Source of the DNA: Caldifarciminota bacterium
Lineage (GTDB): Bacteria; Hydrothermota; Hydrothermia; B15-G9; WFZT01
Direction: 5' to 3'
NCBI GenBank assembly: GCA_026986235.1
Contig: JALSOY010000121.1
Coordinates: 1-12,666, forward strand
Length of the DNA: 12,666 nt
Shown: one piece after another, positions 1 to 6,216 of the stretch
Layout: each line of letters begins with the position of its first letter
Numbering within the stretch: position 1 is the first letter of the stretch
Made by a program: the position numbers and the translations under genes
Notes under the pieces: model-generated
Databases searched by the model: none
What the model saw: only the letters and a program-made list of their open reading frames with translations
Told to the model about the DNA's origin: nothing

Positions 1-1857
1 CTTGCCTGTGAGCTTTTTCCTTGAAATTCTTTTCTGTTGCAGGGCGAGGTAAAGCTCTTCCTCTGCAAACATGTTGAAGGATCTGATGAGTCTTGATGTA
101 ACCTTATCCGAATCTTCTACTTTCAGCTCTTCGATTAGAGCTTTGTAGATGCTTTCACCGATTTTAATCTCTTCTCCTGCAAATTTCTGCAGAATTGTTT
201 TTCTCAGGGCTTTCTGATTTATTCTCCCCTCGACGAGCTGGATGTAGAGATTTGTTTCTGAACCGAGTCTCAGGTCCTGGTAAATACTTTTAGCCACTTC
301 CTGATAATCAATGTCGGCATTCAGCACTTTCCTTACGAGTTTCATAAACTCCTCTTTTCCACGGGAGAGTTTATGAGCCCTTTCGATCTTTCTGAAGTAA
401 GCCTTGATCTTCTGTCTTGCTGATGATGTTTTGACGAATCTCAGCCAGTCTTTGCTGGGGGAGGGGGTGGTACCGGTAAGGATCTCCACCACATCTCCAT
501 TTTTCAGCTCGTAATCGAGCGGTACGAGTTTTCCATTGACCTTTGCCGCCCTCGTCCTGTGACCAAGCTCGGTGTGAACTGCGTAGGCAAAGTCAACAGG
601 TGTTGAGTGTTTTTTCAGGATTATGACATCCTTTCTGGGGGTAAAAACGAAGATGTCCTCTTCCCTCAGTTCATCTTTCAGAAACTGATAGTAAGTTCTC
701 GGGTCATCGATACTCTTTGATGTGTTGATGAGGTTGTGTAGCCAGCCCGGATAGGCGTTATTTCCAAGTTCTTTTTGCTCTTTGTACCTCCAGTGGGCTG
801 CAATACCGAATTCTGCTATTTCGTGCATTATCTCTGACCTTATCTGGATTTCGATAAACCGGTTGTCGGGACCTATTACCGTGGTGTGGAGGGACTGATA
901 AAAGTTGGGCTTGGGATAGGCCACATAGTCCTTGAATCTACCGGGTACCGGTGTGTAAACAGAGTGTACGACACCGAGAGCCCTGTAAACATCCTCGTTG
1001 CTCTTTGTGATGATCCTTATGCCGTAAAGATCGTAAAGCTCTTCAAACTTTTTGTTTTTTCTCACCATCTTCTGATACACTGAGTAAATGTGTTTCGGGC
1101 GGGAGATGATCCTGGCGTCGATGTTCCGTTTTCTCAATTCCATACTCAGTTCTTTTTCCACGAGACTTAAAAACTTCTCTCTGTCCCTTCTCTTTTCTCT
1201 GATTTTCCTGGCAAGTTCGGCGTATTTCTCCGGCTCAAGGTACTTAAAGGACAGGTCCTCAAGTTCCCACTTTATCCTCCACATACCCAGTCTGTGTGCA
1301 AGAGGGGCGTATATCTCGAGGGTCTCACGGGCAATCTGCTCCCTCTTTCTCGGATCCAGAGATTCCAGGGTTTGCATGTTATGTAACCTATCTGCAAGTT
1401 TTATGATGAGGACACGGAAATCGTGTGCAAAGGCAAGGATCATCTTCCTGTATGTTTCCGCCTTCTGATAGTAAACTTTCCCGATCCTGTCCTTATCGAG
1501 CCCCCTTATGGGGATCCTCTGTATCTTTGTGACAGCTTCTACGAGAAATAGGACATCTTCTCCAAACCTGTTCTTTATTTCTTCAGGAGTGGTTTCCGTG
1601 TCTTCAAGTATGTCGTGAAGAAGACCTGCAATGATGGTGTCTGGGTCCATTCGAAAATCCATAAGGATCAGAGAAACGCTTATGGGATGGGTGATGAAGG
1701 GTTCTCCGGACTTCCTATAAACTCCCCTGTGTTTCTCTTCAGCAAACTCGAGGGCCTCAAGAATACGGACCGCTTCCTCTTCTGGAAAGTTTTCCCTGAC
1801 ACGCTTTACGAATTCTTCCCTTATGGGGTCGGGTTTACTTAACGGGGAAACCGGCAA
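1..1857 (-). CDS. Bifunctional (p)ppGpp synthetase/hydrolase (RelA/SpoT homolog), 3' end beyond the window
   Basis: This protein makes and degrades (p)ppGpp, the stringent-response alarmone. It covers 619 codons here; full-length RSH proteins are usually about 700-750 residues, so the C-terminal helical/ACT part lies outside. An N-terminal HD hydrolase has His57, HDILED at 81-86 and ADRLHNM at 155-161. The synthetase follows, with YDLYGIRII, RFKD at 307-310 and NFYQSLHT around Tyr320, then EIQIR. A TGS domain starts near residue 400. RFKD is the RxKD form typical of bifunctional enzymes, not the ExDD of synthetase-only RelA. With an intact HD site, both activities are expected. The start is TTG at 1855-1857: an in-frame TGA lies at 1882-1884 and no ATG, GTG or other TTG occurs before the HD domain. 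The gene overlaps the upstream gene by 23 bp and is the last visible gene of the pfkA operon. I cannot choose between the names relA, spoT and rsh. Confidence 0.95.
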   Translation of the reverse strand, partial: MPVSPLSKPDPIREEFVKRVRENFPEEEAVRILEALEFAEEKHRGVYRKSGEPFITHPISVSLILMDFRMDPDTIIAGLLHDILEDTETTPEEIKNRFGEDVLFLVEAVTKIQRIPIRGLDKDRIGKVYYQKAETYRKMILAFAHDFRVLIIKLADRLHNMQTLESLDPRKREQIARETLEIYAPLAHRLGMWRIKWELEDLSFKYLEPEKYAELARKIREKRRDREKFLSLVEKELSMELRKRNIDARIISRPKHIYSVYQKMVRKNKKFEELYDLYGIRIITKSNEDVYRALGVVHSVYTPVPGRFKDYVAYPKPNFYQSLHTTVIGPDNRFIEIQIRSEIMHEIAEFGIAAHWRYKEQKELGNNAYPGWLHNLINTSKSIDDPRTYYQFLKDELREEDIFVFTPRKDVIILKKHSTPVDFAYAVHTELGHRTRAAKVNGKLVPLDYELKNGDVVEILTGTTPSPSKDWLRFVKTSSARQKIKAYFRKIERAHKLSRGKEEFMKLVRKVLNADIDYQEVAKSIYQDLRLGSETNLYIQLVEGRINQKALRKTILQKFAGEEIKIGESIYKALIEELKVEDSDKVTSRLIRSFNMFAEEELYLALQQKRISRKKLTGK

Positions 1858-2716
1858 GGTGTATGACTTCTCCTCCTTTCTTCAGGGCATGGACTGCGAC
1901 TTTTTTATCTGAATACCTCAGTTCCTCGCCCTCTATCACTCCTGGGGTTTTTAGATAATCCCGGGAGAAAAGGTATTTGACAAAATCCTTTATCTCGTCG
2001 GTGGAGGGTATGGTTCTCCCGGACATCCTTGTAAGAGCCTCGAGTGCGTAACCTCTGAGTAATTTCTTCCGGAGTTTCCTGAAAAGTTCCGGACCCACAA
2101 ATACATCCATACCGAGAATTTTGTTCCCTGCAACTGCGATGAACCCACGGGTATTTTCAGGAAACTCCGCCTCTTCAACAAATCTATCTATCTCATCTTT
2201 AAGGGTGGAAAAGGCATCGTGCATGGAGCCTGTAACGGAGCTTACTTTGAAAGTTTTGAGGGTATTTTTAACAGACTTCCAGACTGCCTTCTGATCAGCC
2301 CTGAAAGACCTTGAGACCTTCAGGGATCTGGTAACGGATGAGGCGAGAATGGACCTCAAAGATGGGTATGCGACGACATCTGAGTGACTGAAAATTCTAT
2401 CTCCCTCCCACCTGTGCTGTTCCACACATGTCACGGGAACCCTTCTCTGTACCGGTTCAGTGGCGATCATGGAAGTGTTGAACACTCTGTTCTGGAGTGC
2501 TCCGAGGATTTCTTCTCCGTCGAGGATAAACAGATTACCGCCTCCTCCAAAGTCAATATCTACTTCCTCAACCATCCCTGTGTCGTTAATGCTCAGCATC
2601 CCGGCCTGGCGGGCCTCATCCACGGTGAGAAAACTCCCGCCGTTACCACCCACGATGGGATGGATCACCAGATTCCTCAAAAAGTATGGCTCATCAAATT
2701 TTAAGTCCATCATCAT
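1835..2716 (-). CDS. DUF6569/ARPP-1-like protein of unknown function
   Basis: The 293-residue protein has no signal peptide or membrane segment, so it is probably cytoplasmic. It matches my memory of the DUF6569 family (ARPP-1, 'ARG and Rhodanese-Phosphatase-superfamily-associated Protein'). The conserved blocks are LDGEEILGALQNR at 65-77, VTCVEQHRW at 95-103 and RADQKAVW at 139-146, with a Gly-rich turn (GGGG) at 57-60. The biochemical role is not established to my knowledge, and I assign none. The invariant Glu, Gln, Asn, Cys and His in the first two blocks could form a binding or active site (inference). Three ATG codons stand in tandem. The first, at 2714-2716, overlaps the TGA of the upstream MBL gene as ATGA, a typical coupled junction. 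The 3' end contains the ribosome binding site and TTG start of the RSH gene, so it is embedded between enzyme genes of one operon. Confidence 0.8.
   Translation of the reverse strand: MMMDLKFDEPYFLRNLVIHPIVGGNGGSFLTVDEARQAGMLSINDTGMVEEVDIDFGGGGNLFILDGEEILGALQNRVFNTSMIATEPVQRRVPVTCVEQHRWEGDRIFSHSDVVAYPSLRSILASSVTRSLKVSRSFRADQKAVWKSVKNTLKTFKVSSVTGSMHDAFSTLKDEIDRFVEEAEFPENTRGFIAVAGNKILGMDVFVGPELFRKLRKKLLRGYALEALTRMSGRTIPSTDEIKDFVKYLFSRDYLKTPGVIEGEELRYSDKKVAVHALKKGGEVIHLAGFPVK
1870..1879 (-). promoter_or_regulatory. Ribosome binding site for the TTG-started RSH gene
   Basis: On the minus strand AAAGGAGGAG lies inside the last codons of the upstream DUF6569-like gene. The spacing to the TTG is 12-14 bases, longer than the usual 5-9. 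It is the only strong Shine-Dalgarno match near the only possible start, so it supports the TTG call. The long spacing together with TTG suggests modest initiation, possibly helped by coupling to translation of the overlapping upstream gene (inference). Confidence 0.6.
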
Positions 2717-3429
2717 TCTATATTTATAATGGCTCCAGCGCCAGAGTCAATATAGTTTTCCTCTCCGAAAACCTCCTTTGCCACTTCTATTGCGACATTT
2801 CCGGAACAGTGGGAGGGTGATATCTTTTCAACACCTATGACCCTGAGGTACTTCATGGTCTCAAGAATGTAGTTACGGTCTTTTTCGATAAGGTGAAAAC
2901 CACCGAGTACGAGATAAATGTGCTGATCAAGAAAAGCTCCTCTGACATGAGACACTATGGATGTCACTTTCGGATGGGAACAGCCAGTAAGTATAACGAG
3001 CCCCTTTGGGGTTTTAACAACAAGAGACTGTTCCACCAGTACCGTTCCCAGCTGACCTGTGGAATATACTCCATCATAGATCTGGGTAACTTCTGAGATT
3101 CTTACGACTCTGGCTCCGTGTCTTTTTACTCTATCCTCAAATTCTTTTGAAATGAAAGCAGGAATATAGACTCTGGGACTGTGCGACATTTCCTCAAGCA
3201 GTTCAGTGAGTCCTCCGATGTGATCAAGATGTATGTGAGAGATTACAATGTGCTTTATATCGTCGGGTTTCACACCGGCAAGTTCCAGATTTTTAAGGAG
3301 GGTTACCCCGTCAGGACCTGTATCGAAGAGAAGCCCCTCCTCAAGGCCTTCAACAAAAATAGAAAGACCCCAGCCGTACTTAAATCGGGGGTCAGTTATA
3401 AGGTTGTTGACTATGACTTTTAACTGCAT
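2713..3429 (-). CDS. Metallo-beta-lactamase-fold hydrolase, COG1237 type
   Basis: The 238-residue soluble enzyme is predicted to bind two metal ions. The metal motif HIHLDH is at 65-70, after LLFDTGPDG at 33-41. Further motifs are TGCSHP at 148-153, GGFHL at 176-180 and PSHC at 205-208. This combination is typical of the COG1237 branch, often annotated as dihydropterin/ribofuranosyl-aminobenzene-phosphate synthase-like. The substrate cannot be told from sequence, and that annotation should not be taken literally here. I chose the ATG at 3427-3429, giving MQLKVIV. A GGGGGTG ribosome binding site sits just upstream and overlaps the pfkA stop codon. A longer reading would add 25 residues from inside pfkA with no family resemblance. 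It lies 10 bp after pfkA and overlaps the next gene by 4 bp, so it is clearly in the same operon. Confidence 0.85.
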   Translation of the reverse strand: MQLKVIVNNLITDPRFKYGWGLSIFVEGLEEGLLFDTGPDGVTLLKNLELAGVKPDDIKHIVISHIHLDHIGGLTELLEEMSHSPRVYIPAFISKEFEDRVKRHGARVVRISEVTQIYDGVYSTGQLGTVLVEQSLVVKTPKGLVILTGCSHPKVTSIVSHVRGAFLDQHIYLVLGGFHLIEKDRNYILETMKYLRVIGVEKISPSHCSGNVAIEVAKEVFGEENYIDSGAGAIINIE

Positions 3430-3439
3430 GTTACACCCC

Positions 3440-4693
3440 CTATTCAACGAGGTACTTAAATCTTTTAACAAATTCTTCAGGTGACATGTTGCCCGCCCTG
3501 GCAAGTTCTTCTATCTGCTCAGGAGACTCGAAGTCCTCCTTTTTCAACTTTATCATGTATTCCTGTGCCACCCTGTAAGTCTCAGAATCAGTGTCAACGA
3601 ATCTGACTCTGAGTTTCTCTGATACGGGGTCAACCAGTTCTTCAAATGGGATGGGCCTCAACTGTCCATTCTCGTAAGATATGATGGCTCCATTGCCGTC
3701 CATTTTCAGAAGGTATTCCACGGCACCGTGACCGAGGTTTTTGGTGTATTCAATGTCAAAAGCAATGGGTGGGGCGCTTCTCAGGATGTATCCGATCTCC
3801 ACATCGAGAATCTTGATGTCCACTCCTCTCTTTTTCAGGGATTCCAGGACGGGATCCTTGAGGATCTTGCCGAGGGGGATCTCGGAAAGTCTCAAATGTC
3901 CGAAATCATCGCGCTCCATTATCTTTTTATCGGGAAAATCCTGTGGATCAATACGAAGGGCGATTCCCTCAGCGATCACGGCAACTCCATCCTCCCTGCC
4001 AAGGGCCTTTCTTTTGATAATGGCTCCTTCCAGAATGTCTGCTATGTACCTGAGTGGCACACGGTCCCCTTTGAGCTCCTCAGGGATAACGGCAAGGGTA
4101 GCTCCTGCCGCCTTGGCGATCCCGAGGGCAAGGTGTCCCGCCTCCCTCCCCATAGTGACGACGAAATACCACCTGTTGGTGGTCCTTGAGTCCTCCATGA
4201 TGTTACGGACGAGGTCGGTTCCAAGTTCTTTTGCCGTTTCAAAGCCAAAAGTGGGCATATTCTCGGGAAGGGGGATGTCGTTGTCTATGGTTTTCGGGAC
4301 ATGGGCAATCTTTATCCGGTCTCCCAGGAGTTTTTTCAGTTTATAAGCAAGTGTAGCCGTCCCATCACCACCAATCGTAACCAGATACTTTATCCTTAAT
4401 TCTGAGAAGGACTTTACGAGATTCTCCATCTTGTCCCGTGAGTCTATCGGGTTATCCCTTGAAGATCTGAGGATCGATCCACCTGTAAAGTGTATGCGTG
4501 AAACATTTTCTATGGACAGGGGAACGAGGTAGGAGGTATCTCCCCTACTGAGCCATTTGAATCCATCGAGGATTCCAATAACATCAAGCCCTTCGTTAAT
4601 GGCTTCTATGGTGACGGCCCCTATAACACCGTTTATGCCAGGTGCCGGACCTCCCATCACCACAATTCCAAGGACCTCGCTCCTCTTCCGCAT
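3440..4693 (-). CDS. pfkA: 6-phosphofructokinase, probably ATP-dependent, 417-residue long-form class
   Basis: The enzyme phosphorylates fructose 6-phosphate to fructose 1,6-bisphosphate in glycolysis. Visible motifs are GGPAPGIN at 14-21, GGDGT at 108-112, PKTIDND at 133-139 with the catalytic Asp, and MGREAGHLAL at 181-190. The Gly in GGDGT (E. coli position 104) is the ATP-type residue; PPi enzymes have Asp there. Lys134 (E. coli 124) is shared with PPi-dependent, plant and trypanosomatid enzymes. The G/K pair therefore suggests ATP use in the long-form clade. The length of 417 residues is greater than the roughly 320 of E. coli PfkA. I chose the ATG at 4691-4693. A start 15 codons upstream adds MTTFLFYK..., which is not PFK-like and lies in promoter sequence. 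There is no Shine-Dalgarno sequence; a TATAAT box is six bases before the ATG. First gene of the operon with MBL, DUF6569-like and RSH genes. Confidence 0.93.
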   Translation of the reverse strand: MRKRSEVLGIVVMGGPAPGINGVIGAVTIEAINEGLDVIGILDGFKWLSRGDTSYLVPLSIENVSRIHFTGGSILRSSRDNPIDSRDKMENLVKSFSELRIKYLVTIGGDGTATLAYKLKKLLGDRIKIAHVPKTIDNDIPLPENMPTFGFETAKELGTDLVRNIMEDSRTTNRWYFVVTMGREAGHLALGIAKAAGATLAVIPEELKGDRVPLRYIADILEGAIIKRKALGREDGVAVIAEGIALRIDPQDFPDKKIMERDDFGHLRLSEIPLGKILKDPVLESLKKRGVDIKILDVEIGYILRSAPPIAFDIEYTKNLGHGAVEYLLKMDGNGAIISYENGQLRPIPFEELVDPVSEKLRVRFVDTDSETYRVAQEYMIKLKKEDFESPEQIEELARAGNMSPEEFVKRFKYLVE

Positions 4694-4696
4694 GTG

Positions 4697-4711
4697 TTGA
4701 TTATAAATCAA
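4697..4711. promoter_or_regulatory. Operator-like 15-bp palindrome over the pfkA -10 box
   Basis: TTGATTATAAATCAA has perfect 6-bp arms around a 3-base centre and covers the pfkA -10 hexamer, so a bound protein would block pfkA. The same design recurs at 4741-4755. It resembles an FNR site (TTGAT-N4-ATCAA) but is one base longer. The odd length and 7-1-7 symmetry also fit Fur/PerR-type boxes. The regulator is unknown. Confidence 0.45.
4700..4705 (-). promoter_or_regulatory. -10 box of pfkA; predicted leaderless start
   Basis: On the minus strand a perfect TATAAT is followed by CAACAC and then the ATG at 4693. Since transcription starts about six bases after a -10 hexamer, the A of the ATG is the predicted first base of the mRNA. 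The -35 region is weak (TTTTAT at 17 bp spacing). The box lies inside the 15-bp palindrome at 4697-4711. Confidence 0.6.
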
Positions 4712-4740
4712 GGTCTTATAAAATAAAAAGGTCGTCAATT

Positions 4741-4755
4741 TTGAAAAATTATCAA
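4741..4755. promoter_or_regulatory. Second operator-like 15-bp palindrome, upstream of the cydA promoter
   Basis: TTGAAAAATTATCAA repeats the TTGAW-N5-WTCAA layout of the site at 4697-4711, with one mismatched pair in the arms. Its start is 44 bp from the first site, close to four helical turns. Its centre is about 55 bases before the predicted cydA transcription start, a common position for an activator. A further TCAATTTTGA inverted repeat at 4735-4744 overlaps its left end. Confidence 0.4.
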
Positions 4756-4766
4756 CAAAAACTCTC

Positions 4767-4797
4767 TTGTAAAAACGGCAAATTTGTATTATATAAT
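4767..4797 (+). promoter_or_regulatory. Predicted cydAB promoter
   Basis: TTGTAA at 4767-4772 acts as a -35 candidate. It is followed by TATATA at 4790-4795 (17 bp spacing) or the overlapping TATAAT at 4792-4797 (19 bp spacing). Transcription would start around 4802-4805 and leave a leader of about 40 bases with a strong ribosome binding site. The rest of the 4694-4845 gap is AT-rich and shows no ORF, RNA gene or riboswitch that I recognise. Confidence 0.55.
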
Positions 4798-4830
4798 AAC
4801 TTGCCTGATTGGCCCTGCCTTGAAAACTAA

Positions 4831-4838
4831 AAGGAGGT
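4831..4838 (+). promoter_or_regulatory. Ribosome binding site of cydA
   Basis: AAGGAGGT is a full match to the anti-Shine-Dalgarno core and lies seven bases before the ATG at 4846. It fixes the cydA start and contrasts with the SD-less pfkA start on the other side of the same intergenic region. Confidence 0.85.
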
Positions 4839-4845
4839 ATAGGTT

Positions 4846-6204
4846 ATGGATGTGTTAACCCTCTCGAGATGGCAGTTTGCCATCACCACAATCTACCACT
4901 TTTTCTTCGTACCACTGACCCTTGGCTTGTCTATACTCGTCGCCATAATGGAGAGTAAGTATGTCTCCTCCGGTGACGAGATATACAAGAAGATGGCAAA
5001 GTTCTGGGGAAGGCTCTTCCTCATAAACTTCGCCATGGGTGTCGTGACCGGTATCGTGCAGGAATTCCAGTTTGGTATGAACTGGGCAGAGTACTCCCGC
5101 TTTATGGGTGACATCTTCGGCGTCCCCCTCGCAATCGAGGCACTCCTGGCTTTCTACCTTGAATCCACCATGCTGGGTGTCTGGACATTCGGCTGGAACA
5201 AACTCTCGAAGAAAACGCACGCGCTCACCATCTGGCTTGTTGCCATAGGTTCTAACCTGTCCGCCCTCTGGATCCTCATAGCAAACTCCTTTATGCAGGA
5301 GCCTGTGGGGTACAAACTTGAAGGCGGTAGAGTCTTCCTGACCAGCTTCAAGGCCATATTCACCAACCCCAATGTCTGGGTCCAGTTCCCCCATGTCCTC
5401 ACAGCCGGGATAACCACCGCAGGCTTTTTCGTTCTGTCCTTCAGCGCATACCACCTTCTCAAAGGTACAAAGGAGGTTGAATTCTTCAGGCGCTCCTTCA
5501 AATGGGGAGCTGTCTATGGTCTTATTGGTGTGATCCTCGTCATCATCATCGGTCACATTCAGGGTCAGCACCTCACAAGAATCCAGCCCACAAAGATGGC
5601 CGCCGCCGAGGCCCTCTGGGAAACAGAGGATCCTGCGAGCTTTTCTCTCTTTGCCATTATTGACACGAAGAACCAGAGAAATCCCGTTGACATCAAGATA
5701 CCCGGTTTCCTGAGCTTCCTGGTTTACAACAAATTCAGTGGTGAGGTGAAAGGTATAAAAGATCTTCAGATGGAATACGAAGCAAAGTACGGTCCCGGAA
5801 ATTACATTCCGCCGATTAAAACATGCTACTGGTCCTTCAGGCTTATGGTGGGGCTCGGATTCCTCATGCTTATAATTGCCCTGATCGCTTTACCTTATGC
5901 TAAGAGGGATCCGTCTGAGATTCCGAGAGGATTCCTCAAGCTTGCTGTATGGTCTGTTTTCTTCCCCTATCTTGCCAACACATTCGGATGGATGCTCACC
6001 GAGTTTGGTAGAAATCCCTGGATCGTTTACGGCCTCCTGAAGATTAAAGACGCCGTATCACCAAACCTTTCTGCTGGATCTGTTCTCTTTACCCTGCTCC
6101 TTTTCACTGCGGTTTACGGTATCCTGATGGTGGCGGATGTTTATCTTCTCGTAAGATATGGTTTAAAACAGGGGCCCGAAGGGGCAACTCAGGAAGGATA
6201 CTAA
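4846..6204 (+). CDS. cydA: Cytochrome bd quinol oxidase subunit I
   Basis: This integral membrane subunit of cytochrome bd carries the hemes and oxidises quinol while reducing oxygen to water. At 452 residues it lacks the long Q-loop insertion of E. coli CydA (about 520), so it is a short-Q-loop type. Expected ligands are visible: His18 (YHFFFVPLTLG), Glu98 and Glu106 (IEALLAFYLEST), His183 (FPHVLTAG) and Met334 (SFRLMVGLG). Q-loop residues Lys250 and Glu255 lie in KMAAAEALWET. The usual GRQPW motif reads GRNPW at 388-392, after Glu386. Many hydrophobic segments span the chain. The ATG has a perfect ribosome binding site and the N-terminus MDVLTLSRWQF is family-typical. It is followed by cydB after 12 bp and is divergent from pfkA. 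The upstream palindrome suggests regulation, perhaps by oxygen or redox state (inference). Confidence 0.97.
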   Translation: MDVLTLSRWQFAITTIYHFFFVPLTLGLSILVAIMESKYVSSGDEIYKKMAKFWGRLFLINFAMGVVTGIVQEFQFGMNWAEYSRFMGDIFGVPLAIEALLAFYLESTMLGVWTFGWNKLSKKTHALTIWLVAIGSNLSALWILIANSFMQEPVGYKLEGGRVFLTSFKAIFTNPNVWVQFPHVLTAGITTAGFFVLSFSAYHLLKGTKEVEFFRRSFKWGAVYGLIGVILVIIIGHIQGQHLTRIQPTKMAAAEALWETEDPASFSLFAIIDTKNQRNPVDIKIPGFLSFLVYNKFSGEVKGIKDLQMEYEAKYGPGNYIPPIKTCYWSFRLMVGLGFLMLIIALIALPYAKRDPSEIPRGFLKLAVWSVFFPYLANTFGWMLTEFGRNPWIVYGLLKIKDAVSPNLSAGSVLFTLLLFTAVYGILMVADVYLLVRYGLKQGPEGATQEGY

Positions 6205-6216
6205 GGAGGTTTAACC

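Noticed and set aside
886..1468. Small plus-strand open frames within the RSH region
   Set aside because: The minus strand here encodes continuous synthetase and HD domains with catalytic motifs; the plus-strand frames are shadows.
3741..4346. 201-codon open frame antisense to pfkA
   Set aside because: It is rich in Ser, Arg and Pro as expected of a reverse-strand shadow and has no initiation signals.
4694..4738. Upstream ATG for pfkA at 4736-4738
   Set aside because: It would add 15 residues unlike any PFK N-terminus and would run through the TATAAT box and palindrome.
4712..4738. TTGACG and TATAAG as a pfkA promoter on the minus strand
   Set aside because: The hexamers are only 12 bp apart, too close for a sigma-70 promoter; TATAAT at 4700-4705 fits better.
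4741..4755. Canonical FNR box upstream of cydA
   Set aside because: The spacer is five bases where FNR needs four, so I call it operator-like and leave the regulator open.
4855..5571. 238-codon open frame antisense to cydA
   Set aside because: It lies entirely within cydA, reads as Asp/Glu/Gly-rich sequence with no recognisable motif, and has no promoter or ribosome binding site. It is a by-product of cydA codon choice.
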